45,166 nt of DNA from a bacterium (GTDB lineage: Bacteria > Patescibacteria > JAEDAM01 > Absconditabacterales > Absconditicoccaceae), in assembly GCA_017442645.1 (NCBI GenBank), contig JAFRZH010000032.1, positions 1-45,166 on the forward strand, written 5' to 3'. The stretch's first letter is position 1. The number at the start of each line of letters is the position of its first letter. Under the pieces are notes generated by a model. It was given only the letters and a program-made list of their open reading frames with translations, made no database searches and had not been told where the DNA came from. A program made the translations under genes and the position numbers. Shown here in pieces: positions 32,201 through 43,342 of the stretch.

Positions 32201-35200
32201 TCCTTCATAAGTTTTTACTTCTGGAGTTACCTTTCCGTTTGTTTCTCCTTTTCCAGTAAAGACTTCAGAAATCGAATATGTTCCATTTAATTCTTCTTTT
32301 TGATGTTCAACAAGATATGGAGTTTCTGTATCTACAATCCAATCTGCCTTTACGGTCAATCCATTTAATGGCATCTTTTCAGGAATGGTTGGCATCCATC
32401 CACTAAAAATATATCCTGTTTTCGTTGGATTTTCTGGTGCAATAATACCAGAATTATAATCTGCAGTAATTGCTTCTACAGGAGTTCCTCCATCTGTATC
32501 AAAAGTAAGAGTATATTTAATAGGGGTCCATTGTGCAATCACATCAATATTATATCCAGGCATTTTTTGAGGTAATGCTGGCATCCATCCACTAAAGAGA
32601 TATCCTGTTTTCGTTGGATTTGCTGGTGCAATAATACCAGAATTATAATCTGCAGTAATTGCTTCTACAGGAGTTCCTCCATCAGCATCAAAGGAAATAA
32701 CATATTGATTCATTTTCCATTGAACAGTAAAGGTATCATCATGAGCTGGCATTTTTGCTGGAATCGTTTTATCCCAACCTGAGAAAGTGTATCCCGTTTT
32801 CGTTGGATCTGCTGGTTTTGTAACAACCTCTCTATAATCTTTCACAATAGGATCAATTGGTGTTCCTCCGTCCGTATCAAAGGTAAAAGTATACTGATTA
32901 ACATTCCAAAGAGCAGTAATAACAAGTCCCGTATCTGGCATTGTTGCTGGAATATCTTTATTCCATCCTGAGAAGGTATATCCTGTCCTAGAAAAATTTT
33001 CTGGAACTGTAATCGTATCTCCAAAATTTAATATAGATACGATAGGATCGTCTCCATTATCAAGATTGAATGTTAAAGTATTTTTATTAATTTCCCAATT
33101 TGCAGTAATGATCATATCTTCAGCCTGCATTTCAGTAGGAATAGTTTTGGACCATCCCTTGAAGGTATGACCTTCTCGTTGTGGATCAGGTTGTGCTGAA
33201 ATAGCACTATGATATACTCCTGTAATCACAATATCTTCTTCTCCATTATCAAGTTTGAGAGTGAGCGTATACTGATTGATATCCCAATTTGCCGTGATCG
33301 TCATGTCTGCATCTGGCATCGTATCTGGAATTTCTTTATCCCAACCTAAGAAGGTATAACCTGGTTTTGTTGGATCTGCTGGTGCAGTAATATCATAATC
33401 AAATCCTGTCGTAATTGGTGCGATAGGAGTTCCTCCCTTTGTATCAAAAGTAATCGTATGAATATTTGTACGATATTGAGCAGTGATTGTTACATCATGA
33501 GCAGGCATTGTTGCTGGGATTTCTTCACTCCATCCTGAAAATTTATGTCCTTTTTTGAGAGGAATTTCTGGAATCTCAATAGGAGTTCCGTATTCAAGTG
33601 TTTTAATACTTCTTGGATCTCCGTTATCGAAATCAAAGGTAAGCGTATGGCTATTGATTGTCCATTGAGCAGTGATGAGTAATCCTGTTTCTGGAGTAAT
33701 TGGCATTGTAGCTGGAATTTCAGGAGACCATCAAGCAAACGTATATCCTTCTCTCGTTGGATCGGCTGGAATCTCAATATTTGAACCAAAATCTCCTGCG
33801 ATTCTTGGTTTAGCTACAGTTCCTCCATTTCCATCAAATTTGATGAAATATTGATTTGCAGTCCAGTTGGCAGTGAATTCTCTGTCTCCGGTACTTCCTC
33901 TTGTGATTTTATTATTTGGAGTCCATCAAGCAAAGGTATATCCTTCCTTCGTAGGAGCTGAAAGCGTGATGAGAGGAGATTCTACATCGTAAGAGTCAGG
34001 ATTATTTTCATTATTTTCTCCTCCGTCTAATTCATAACTGATACTATAAGAAATAGTTTTACAAGTCGGATTGTATTTTCCGTTATTTTCGTCAACCTCG
34101 TATCCGTCTTTACATGCCGTTTCGTAATGACAAACGTTATTTACGACAGACATTTCACATGTTGCCCCTTTCCCTGGTTCACAAGGAGCACATCAAGTCC
34201 ATTGAGCATTGAACCAAGTGTTTTCATCTGGCATTCTCGTGATTGTATCTTGTTTATCCCAACCCTGGAAGACGAATCCTTCTTTCGTTGGAGTGTCTGG
34301 AAGAACGATTGGAGCGTCGTACTCGAGTTCTCTGATAGGAATCGTATTTCCTCCATTGGTATTGAAATGCAAGAATCGTTTATTTTTCACATATTCTCCT
34401 TCTACCGTCAAATCTCTGGCTGGCATATTGTAAGGAAGGCGTGGCGTCCATCCTGAGAAGGTATATCCTGTTCTTGTTTCCATGCTAATAGGGATAATTT
34501 GTGCTTGGAAATTGAGAGGAATCGTTGCATGAAGATTTCCCTCTAAAATATACGTGATAGAATATTCATCTTTGATATAATCAGGAACAAATTCGAGATT
34601 ACTTGTAACCGTCGTTGGTGTACCTCCTAAGATATAAGAAGCCAATTTCCATCAAACGAATTTATATCCTGTCTGGAATGGTGGTTCTGGTGAAACCACA
34701 TTGATAATATCCGTTCCATAAGGATAAGATCCTGTGGAAATAGTTTCGTTATTTTGATTTTTGAACGTGATGAGGTATTGATTTACCGTTTTACTGTAAA
34801 TAGCAGTATAAGTCTGATTTTTTTCAACTTTTTTCACTACTGGTTCCCAATGAGAGAACGTATAGGTATATTGTTTGTCGGCTTCTTTTTCTGGTGTGCT
34901 TCCATTATAAGAAGGCATCGTTCCATAATCAAGCTCCTCTACTTTCAAAGTCTCTCCGTTGGAATTTTTCCAAGTGATTTCATAAGAATTGATACTCCAT
35001 TTGGCAGTGAAAGTGAGATTTTCGGCTTGCATTGTTTCAGGGAGTTCTCCTTCTTCCCAACCTGCAAAAGTATATCCTTCTTTCGTTGGATTGGTAATTT
35101 CTGGAAGTACTGTTCCGAAATCTTGCGTAATAGATTTGATTTTCGTTCCTCCGTCCGTATTGAAGGTAATCGTGTATTGATTTACCGTCCAATTGGCTGT

Positions 35201-38200
35201 GAACGTTTGTTCTCCTGTACTTCCTTTGGCAAGAATCATAGAAGGAGTCCATCAAGCAAACGTATATCCTGTTCTCGTTGGTTGAGGAAGCGTAATCGTT
35301 TCCGTTTCAACCGTATAAGTAGTAGGAAGTGCGTCTTCTGTCGTTCCTCCGTTTAAGTTATAAGTAATTGGGTACGTAATAACCGAACATGATGGATTGT
35401 AGCTTGTCGCGTTCTGAAGTCCTGTATATCCAGGAAGGCAAGCATTGATATACGTACATTGATTTCCTGTTACCGTAAGGCTACAACTTGCTCCGTTTCC
35501 TGCTTCACATACCTGACAAGCATTCCATTCTGCTGTAATGGTTGGATATTGCATTGGCATGGTAGCTGGAACAGCAGGATTCCATCCTGAGAAGGTGTGT
35601 CCCTCTTTCGTTGGATCGGTTGGTGTATTGAAAGACTCTCCGTAATTTCCGGTAATAATGAAAGGAGCTGTTCCATTATCCGCATTGAAAGTAAGGGTAT
35701 ATTGATTTACTGTCCAATTGGCTGTGAAAGTTTTATCTCCTGTGCTTCCATGAGAAATCATAGCTTCTGGAGTCCATCAAGCAAACGTATATCCTTCTTT
35801 CGTTGGATTTTGAAGATTGATCGTTTCAGATTCTACGGTATAGGTTGTAGGATTTGAAGCGTCATTTGTTCCTCCACTGAGTTCGTACGTAATTTGGTAA
35901 GGGATAACGGAACAAGATGGATGATTGGTTTCAGCGTTTTGAAGTCCTGTATATCCAGGAAGACAAGCATTGATATAGGTACATTGATTTCCTGTTACCG
36001 TAAGGCTACAGCTTGCTCCTGTTTCTGCTGCACATACTGGACAAGTATTCCAAAGAGCTGTAATCAAGGTCATTTCTGCTGGCATATTTGAAGGGATCTC
36101 TTTATCCCAACCAGAGAAAGTATGTTCTTCTCGCGTTGGATCTTCTGGTGCTTCAATAACAGAATCATAATCCTGAGTAAGCACTAAAGGACTTGTTTCA
36201 TTGGCAAAATTGAAAATTATCTGGTATTTATTTGGTTCCCAAACGGCTGAGAACGTTTTATTTCCGGTACTTCCGTGAGGAATAAGGTTTCCCTTGTCCC
36301 AATGTCCTGTATATCCCAATTTTGTAGGGGCTTCAAGGATAATATCTTCATCAAGAGAAGTATAAGAAGTTGGATTATTTGGATTTTCATCTCCTCCGTT
36401 GAGTTCGTAAGAAATCGTATAAGAAAGAGGTTTACAAGTCGGATTGTATTTTCCGCTATTTTTGTCAACCGTATATCCTGCTTCACATGCAGTTTCGTAA
36501 TGACAAGCATTATCCACTACCGTTAAAGAACAAGTAGCTCCTGTTCCTGGTTTACAAACATTACATTCATTCCATTTTGGTTTAAGAACGATATTTTCTT
36601 TGAAAACTTCGGTATTTTCATCGTATCTCGCTCCATTGCTGTAATTTTGATAATTTCCAGAAACTACCCAACCTTGGAACGTATATCCTGATCTCGTTGG
36701 AAGAGTTTGAGGCCATTTTGCTTTAACAGAGTCATTGATATTTCCTGTGATAGGAGATGGAACCTCAGAATTTTTGGAAACAAAACTAATCGTATACGTA
36801 ACAGAATTCCATACTGCGTTGAAAGTTTTAGCTCCGGTACTTCCTTGATTGATAAAATCTACAGGTTCCCATCTTACGAAAGTATATCCTTCTTTTGTTG
36901 GATTTTGAAGATCGATTTTTTCTGATTCGATCGTGTATGATGAAGGATTGGAAGGATGATTTTCTCCTCCGTCTAAGTTATAAGTAATTTCATACGATTC
37001 GATCGTACAACTTGGATTGTAATTTGTAGCGTTTTGAAGGGCTGTATATCCAGGAAGACAAGCGTTGGTATATTTACATTGATTTGCGACTACACTTAAA
37101 GAACACATTGCTCCTGTTTCTGCTGTACAAGGAGTACAAGTATTCCAAACTGCTGTAATCGTTAGAGGATTTTCTGGCATCTCTGAAGGAATCGAAGAAT
37201 CCCAACCAGAGAATGTGTGTCCTTCTCGTGTTGGATTTGCTGGGGCTTTGAAAGGATCTCCGTAATCTCCTGTAATCGTTACAGGTGTTTCTCCATTTGC
37301 GAAATCGAATGTCACAAAAGAAGGTTTAACTTGCCATTTTGCAGTGAACGTTTTGGCTCCCGTGCTATGTCTCTCGATCGTTTCTACTTTTTCGTCGTCG
37401 AGGAACCATCCTAAGAACGTATATCCCTCCTTGGAAAGAGCGATCAGATTTATTTCCTCTTCATAGGTATAAGAAGCGGGATTTGGATTCTCGGCTCCTT
37501 GGAGTCCTGTATAAGAAAGAGGATAAGAAATCAGACTACAAGATGGGTTATTTCCTGTAGTGGTAGAAATATTTTCATATCCAAGCGTACAAGCGTTGGT
37601 ATATTTACATTGATTTGCAACTACACTTAAAGAACAACTTGCTCCTGTCCCTGCATTACATGGAGTACAAGCTTCAAAAACTGCAGTATAATCTTTCGCT
37701 CCGTTTACAGAAGCAATAGCTGAATCCCAACCTGAAAACGTAAATCCGTCTCTCGTAGGAGTCGCTCCGGTATAAGCGGGAGTTTCTCCATATTCAACAT
37801 TGGATTCTTGGAGGATTTCTCCGTTGAAGCCGATGAATCTAATTGGATAGGTTAAAACGGTTTCATCAAATTCTGCGGTGAAAGTCGTTTCTCCTTGGAT
37901 AGCAGGAAGCTCCTCATCTTTGGTATAATGAGAAGTTCCGTCTGTCCATCCAATAAAGGTATATTCGTGTCCTTCTGAAGAAGTTTTCGTTGGAGTCGTT
38001 CCTTTATACGTAGGAACCGTTCCATATTCAAGAACTTCAGATTCTGTCAAAGGTGTACCGTCAGCATTTTTCCAGTTCACTTCATAACTTCTTTTGGTTT
38101 CGGTATACGTTGCGGTATAAATATTATTTCCATCTACGGCGTGAACCTCAGGATTCCATCCAGAGAAAGTATAGGTATATTCTGCATCTGCTGCTTGAGT

Positions 38201-41200
38201 AGGAGTGGCTTGATCATACTCTGGCATCTCACCATAAGCAATTCTTTTTGTCCAGAGATTACTTCCGTCAGCATTATTAAATTTAATATCATAGCTTCTT
38301 GTGGATTCTGAGAAAGTGGCTCTAATCGTACAACTATGCGTTATCGTATCTCCACAAGTATTTTCCCAAGATGAGAAAGAATAGACTTTGTCAACAGTAG
38401 GAGATTTCGGAGAGGCGGTAATCGTCGTATCTCCAATCGTTACGGTGTTGGAATCAAAAGAAACACTCGTTCCTGAAGCTACGGTTACATGGCTCTGAGA
38501 AACTGTTCCTTTTCCATCGGTTGTAATCATCACCGTAGGGTCTACTACAACGACTAAATCTTCACAGATATCTTCTTCATGATCTCCGTTATAGGAAAGA
38601 TAGGCTCTCATCGGATTGAGAGAAGCATTTTCTCCCATGAGAGAGAAAGTCCCCGTCGTTGAAAATCCGTACTCTGTCGAAGAGTCAGCATTCCAATTCT
38701 TTTTTTCATAAATTCCTTTGAAGGTCCAGTCTCCTTTCTCAAGGTCTTGGGGTTTTCCTTCTTTGAGCGTAACGGGTCCTGTAATCGTCAAAGTCGTAGC
38801 AGATGGCACGAAAAGATAAGGAGTATGTGCTTCGATCGCGTCGGCTTGAATTGTTTTGATTTCCCAAGTTTCCTCTTCGTTATTCCACTCTACTCCGTCG
38901 AAAAGATAAAAGGTTCCTCCTTCATACTTTCCTGCTTCGATATCGAAAGGCAAAACAACCGTAGAAGGCACATTGACTGTAAAAGTACGATGAAGAATGA
39001 CTTCATCAACTTCAATATCATCATCAAGTTCGAGAGGTTCTCCATTATCATAGATATGAGCTACTGTTTTTCCTGCTTCGGTAGTGATCACGATAGCCCC
39101 AGAAGTTACTTCTGGATCTGCATCGATTGGAGTTTCTGTAATAGATTTGAAACATCTAATCGGAGTAGCATCTCAAATCGAATTAATCCATCATCCCACA
39201 TTGATATAATTTCCTTTATTATTTCCTCCTACATTAGTTTCCATTAACATATATTTTCCTGTCCCATGAGGAGTAGAAGTACTGAGAAATGCTTGTTGAC
39301 GATTATTGGTCGTATCGGTTCTATGTCTTTCTTTATTTCCCTTATTTCCGCGAATCATTCCTGCCTGAGGAAGATTGAATGTTTGTCTAAAATCAGCTTC
39401 ATGTTCCTCATCTAACATATATCTTGCATCATCTTGTTTTCCTACTGTTGCAGGATAGTCATACCCTCCTATGGAAGTAGTAGAAATACCCTTATTGCTT
39501 AGATAAAGAGTTACTAATTCATTTCCTTCTTCGAGGGAAGGGATATAATATCCTTCTGGACAAGGTCCTTGTCTTTGAATTCTTTCATTTCCATTATCAA
39601 AATTATTACTAAAGTTATCGCCATTTCCTCCTCGAAGATTGAGATTTGCACTTGTAGTCCAATCTGTTTGTTTGATAAATTTTTCTCCATAATAAGGATT
39701 TTCTGGTCCATATCCTGAAACATCTGCCTTTGCAGTTGTGAACTCAATATTCGCTACATTTGTATCAAATCCAAAATTATTTCCCCACTGATAGAAATAT
39801 CCATCAGAATCGAGACTGCTAAGATCAAGACTCGTAGCACCAAGGTTTCTATCCATGAGAACGATCGTTTTGAGTACTCCATCAATGATTCCTGTATATA
39901 CAAGATCATTGAAAGGAGCCCAATGTGCTGTGAGGGTGATATCTTCAGAAATCGTTTTTCCTTCGAACATGAATCTCTCTCCATTGGCATCGAACCATCC
40001 TAAGAACATCTGTCAGGCTTTTGTTGGATCTTTTTTTGGTCTGTATCCAGAGATATCTGCTCCTGTTTCGAGTCCTACAACTGCTGGGATTATACTTCCT
40101 CCGTCACTATCGAAAGAAAGAGACAAACCCGATATTTCCTCTTGGGTGAATTCGGCAACGACGGAACAGTCGCTTGTGATGGTTGTACCACAAGTATTAT
40201 TCCAACCACTGAAAGTAGCTCCTGAACTCGCCTGAGCCGTGAAAGTCTGCTCTCCTACCGTAAGATTCGCACCGTCGATCGTGATGGTAGTCCCTTCTGA
40301 GAAACTACCACTCCAAGTACTGAAAGTCTCTGTCCCCTTACTTATCACTCCTCAGGAAGAAGCAGACAAGGAAAGGGAAGAGGTTTGAGGAGGATTTTCT
40401 GGGGAATTCTGGAAACAACGAACAGCTAGACCGTAGGCACGACGGTAGTTGTAATTCGCGTACACGTGTCCGTCACCGTACACGTACAGAAGCCTTGCGC
40501 TCTGAGAGCTAGGACTAGACGACCAGAGCCCTCCGTGTCGCCCAATACTGCCCACCGAACCATCCGCGTAATTGCGGCCACCCGCGAACGGAATTTTAAG
40601 TGCAGATCTAAAAGCTTCTTCATTGCTAACATTGTAGAAATATTTTACATCTGATCCATTCACCGTCTGTCCATTTTCGAAAGCTCGGTATTCTACAACC
40701 TTACTCCATTCTCCTGCACTTGGGACATGGTATCCATCAGGACAAGGTCCTTGTCTCTCCGTAGCCGTATCTTCGATATCATCAAGTCCTCGGTTATTAC
40801 TTGCTGAGTCATTTGCTCCTCCTCGGAGATTATCATTCTGCACAGAAGACCAATCTTCATTTCCGATAATAAAAGTATCTGAACTATACGGGTTCCTTGG
40901 TCCGTATCCTGATGCATCTACTTGAGTAGTTCAGGTAGTTATCTCTTCATCATATGGGAATCCATAGTTATTTCCCCATTGATAGTGATATCCATAAGAG
41001 TCTTCTGAATCGATATCATTGGAAGTAGCTCCGAGGTTACGGTCCATGATCACAAAGTTTTCTGGTCCTTCTCCGGTATATCCTGCAGGTTTTGAGATCG
41101 TGATCGTATCGTAAGTGAAGGTTGATCTTAATGGACTTTTTAGGAGATTCATTCCTTTCTGGAGAGAAAGTCCTGTATCTCCGTCCGTATCAGTTCCAGA

Positions 41201-41968
41201 GGGAGTGTCAGATTTTTCTTCTTCTGTTTCTTCTTTAGTATTATCAGTATTTTCTGGAGTATTTTGAGTAGTAGCGAGAGGATTGTTATCTCCTGTTAGT
41301 GAAGTTGCTCCAGTTCATTCTCCTGTTGCTGTTGTTCAAGTTGTTGGAGTTTGAGTTTGTTCTGAAGCCCCAGTATTAGAAAAAGATCCAGAAGGCTGAT
41401 CGGTTTCAGGTTCTGTTTGATTTTCTGGAGTTGTGTCTTGTTCTCCGTTTTGAGTTTCTTCCGTTTCTGGAGTGTTCGTCGTCGGAGTTTGATCCGTTGT
41501 TGGAGTTGTTTCCTCCGTCGCAGGATCAGCATTTTCTTCTTTTTCAGAATCTCACGCAGAGGCATTTTCAGAAGTTGGATTTTCTCCTGAAGTTCCCTCT
41601 CCGTTTGAAGTATCATCAGTTCCTCCTGTATCTCATGAAGTTTCTCCATTTCAAGTGTCTGGATTTCAAGAGGTATCTGAATTTCAAGAATTATCAGAAG
41701 GTCATTCTGATCCACTTGTTGATCAAGAATCTCCATTTCAAGAGTTTCCTCAAGCTGAAGTATCTGATCAAGAAGCTCATGAATTTCCTCCATCAGAAGA
41801 ACCTCCTCCGCTATCGGAAGAAGAACTTGCACTAGAAGACTCGCTTGATGCTGATGAACTTGGTGAAGCCTCCGCTCCCTCGTCATCGGCATAAAGTCGG
41901 TTCTGAAAATTGGTAAGAACCATCATTCCCACCATTAAATACGTAACAATTTTTCTAGCTTTACTCAT
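26228..41968 (-). CDS. giant secreted surface protein, 5,246 aa: lectin-like domains, InlB-type repeats, SLH-like C-terminus
   Basis: 5,247 codons from ATG 41968 to TAA 26228, open only with TGA as Gly. Signal peptide (KARKIVTYLMVGMMVLTNF, cut near YADD). Ser/Gly/Thr/Glu linker to ~265. Fib_succ_major-type domain 1 at ~275-520 (FVIMDRNLGATS, YHYQWGNNYGF, GPCPDGYHVPSAGEW, AVRCF). An InlB-type repeat and domain 2 at ~685-947 (VLMDRNLGATS, GPCPEGYYIPS, IRCFKS), then a beta-rich domain. Roughly 45-50 InlB B/Listeria-Bacteroides repeats follow (F.GW units), interrupted by seven Cys modules (29.5, 34.1, 35.4, 35.9, 36.5, 37.1, 37.6 kb) and three MucBP-like modules (YTVKHHKE type). It ends in a Gly run and SLH-like repeats (LTRAEMSKIISIFAKEYL, VTKAEAVTIISRLF). 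Likely a long cell-surface adhesin for host or partner contact (inference). Confidence 0.93.
40412..40590 (-). other. putative DGR variable region in lectin-like domain 1
   Basis: Coding strand covers GGRNYADGSVGSIG..HGGLWSSSPS and RLLYVYGDGHVYANYNYRRAYGLAVRC, the last strands and loops of a C-type-lectin-like fold. By hand count 69 of 120 bases are G+C at 40441-40560, against 21 of 60 at 40621-40680. Adenine on the coding strand is only 23 of 120. Codons are TAC, GAC, CAC, GCG, GTG, CGC, rare elsewhere in the gene, and NAC-type codons are frequent, as expected if AAC codons of a template were randomised at adenines. No template copy or reverse transcriptase is in the window. Confidence 0.6.
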
Positions 41969-41999
41969 ACAATATACTTAATATATAAAGATTACTTAT

Positions 42000-42028
42000 A
42001 GTATATTGCGAGTTCAATTTTTATACAA
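42000..42028 (-). promoter_or_regulatory. sigma70-type promoter of the giant surface protein gene
   Basis: Minus strand TTGTAT (42028-42023), 17-nt spacer, TATACT (42005-42000), 31 nt before the ATG. Confidence 0.7.
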
Positions 42029-42148
42029 GGATTGGAGAGTTTTGAGAGAAGATTAATTTGACAAAAGATAGGGAGTTATCGGTATAGTAGTCTTTTCATA
42101 AGTTTAATATGTTTTATTGTTGACATTTTATGTTAATGAAGGAGAATT

Positions 42149-42319
42149 ATGATTGATATTCCTTTGAAATGGGAGGTTTCCTTACTTCAAAAAAACAATT
42201 CATACACAAAAAAGGACGGGAAGAATCCCGTCCCTACGTTTTTTATTGAATCTCTCCCATCATTTTGTGATTTCCCTTGTCAGAATTGTGTCATGTTGAG
42301 CGATGGCGAAACATCTTAA
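42149..42319 (+). CDS. possible small protein running through palindromic repeats
   Basis: 56 codons MIDIPLKWEVSLLQKNN.. to TAA. AAGGAG lies five bases before the ATG, one of the few SD-like motifs in the window, and TTGACA elements lie upstream. The frame passes through the hairpin repeat at 42204-42250 and ends in the next one, so it may be the remains of a gene cut by repeat insertion, or chance. Confidence 0.25.
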   Translation: MIDIPLKWEVSLLQKNNSYTKKDGKNPVPTFFIESLPSFCDFPCQNCVMLSDGETS

Positions 42320-42497
42320 GATTCTTCGGCTTCGCCTCAGAATGACGATACACAAAAAAGGACGAGAAGAATCTCGTCCCTACAAGTGTTATTGAACCTC
42401 ATCCGGCCTTCGGCCACCTTCTCCTAAATTAGGAGAAGGAAAAATCTACGCATAAGAAAAGGATGAGGCAAGCCTCATCCCTACAGGGGGTATTGAA
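42204..42497. repeat. three covarying palindromic repeats plus REP-like elements
   Basis: Copies at 42204-42250, 42351-42397 and 42457-42497 share the layout CACAAAAAA - hairpin - CCTAC - TATTGAA. The stems differ but stay paired: GGACGGGA..TCCCGTCC, GGACGAGA..TCTCGTCC, GGATGAGGC..GCCTCATCC. Between them are ATTCTTCGGCTTCGCCTCAGAATGACG (42321-42347) and CATCCGGCCTTCGGCCACCTTCTCC with its own palindrome (42399-42438). A partial copy of the last lies at 43171-43195. Repeats like these are common intergenic elements in many bacteria. Confidence 0.8.
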
Positions 42498-42520
42498 TTT
42501 CGCTCTGACTTTTAAATTTT

Positions 42521-42802
42521 TTAAGATTTATAAATATCTCATCTCAATCAAATTCTATGAATAATGATAATTTTATTTCCATCATCTTTTGAAAATATCA
42601 CTCTATAATCCCCTATTCTAATTCTATAAATATTTTCTTTCCTTGGTTCCATTTTTTTGATATTTCATGCAAAATGAGAGGGATTTTCTGCATATTCTTC
42701 AATTTTTTCTTTAATAAGCAATGCCTGTTTCTTATTTTTCTTCAATACAGATAAATCTTTTTTTAATAAAGAAGTTGTATCAAAAATTACTTTATAAAAC
42801 AT
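42521..42802 (-). CDS. RelE/ParE-type toxin
   Basis: 93 aa. MFYKVIFDTTSLLKKDL, IEEYAENPSHFAGNIKKME, then IYRIRIGDYRVIFSKDDGNKIIIIHRIGLRGDIYK: the RelE-fold order with the Y-R-I-R-x-G-D-Y-R-V-I-F strand pair and a C-terminal HR..RGDIYK. RelE-type toxins usually cleave ribosome-bound mRNA; ParE types act on gyrase. I cannot decide between them. Three TGA read as Gly. Its start overlaps the upstream gene by 11 nt, the usual coupling of antitoxin and toxin. Confidence 0.85.
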
Positions 42803-43085
42803 CATTTCGCACTTCATCTGATGACATAAATTGAGAAACTTTCCCTGATTGATAGTCTTTACGAGATTGTATAATAGCATTTTGTGTTTCTTCATTCAAT
42901 TCATCAAACGAAATTTTATCTACATCTCGATCAACTGATTCTGTTTTAACGGATTCAATCACAATTTGATTTCCTCTCAAAAAAGCTCTTGCTCCATTTT
43001 TTTCGATTCATAAAAATTTCAACCATGATAAAGGAATCGTAAATTGTCATTGATTAAGAGAGGGGATAATAGTTTCTGTTATCAT
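42792..43085 (-). CDS. antitoxin partner with AbrB/MazE-like N-terminus
   Basis: 97 aa. The N-terminal half TIIPSLNQGQFTIPLSWLKFLGIEKNGARAFLRGNQIVIE follows the swapped-hairpin (AbrB/SpoVT/MazE) DNA-binding pattern. The acidic C-terminal half (KISFDELNEETQNAIIQSRKDYQSGKVSQFMSSDEV) is the likely toxin-binding tail. Both CGA codons here (VDxDVDK, DEVxNDVL) would give acceptable Trp; DEVW is common at the end of such antitoxins. It precedes and overlaps the RelE-like gene and probably represses its own promoter. Confidence 0.78.
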
Positions 43086-43284
43086 CACTTTATGCAATAC
43101 AAGCTAAACATTACCTATATATAAAAAAAGATTACGAATATTCAAGACAAAACCTTGAAGAATTTTGAATTTCATCCGCCCTTCGGCCACCTTCTTAACC
43201 TCTCAAAAAAAAGATACATAAAAGTTGGAAAAGATTTTGAATTATTCCGGTTACCAATTATAAAATTTTAACAAAAAAAAAGGA

Positions 43285-43313
43285 TTGACTTTTTATAGGA
43301 AAATGTATTATGT
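43285..43313 (+). promoter_or_regulatory. probable promoter of the LysM lipoprotein gene
   Basis: TTGACT (43285-43290), 17-nt spacer, TTATGT (43308-43313), 29 nt before the ATG at 43343; the -10 is weak. Confidence 0.5.
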
Positions 43314-43342
43314 AAGTAGTTTTATTTCTATAATGAAAAAAA

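Noticed and set aside
39130..39345. Second lectin-like domain as another DGR variable region or as the template
   Set aside because: Its end is AT-rich like the rest of the gene, shows no adenine depletion and does not align with the patch at 40412-40590.
41296..41892. 198-codon minus-strand frame rich in Leu/Glu/Lys/Arg
   Set aside because: Shifted frame of the low-complexity linker in the giant protein; the true frame links signal peptide and lectin-like domain.
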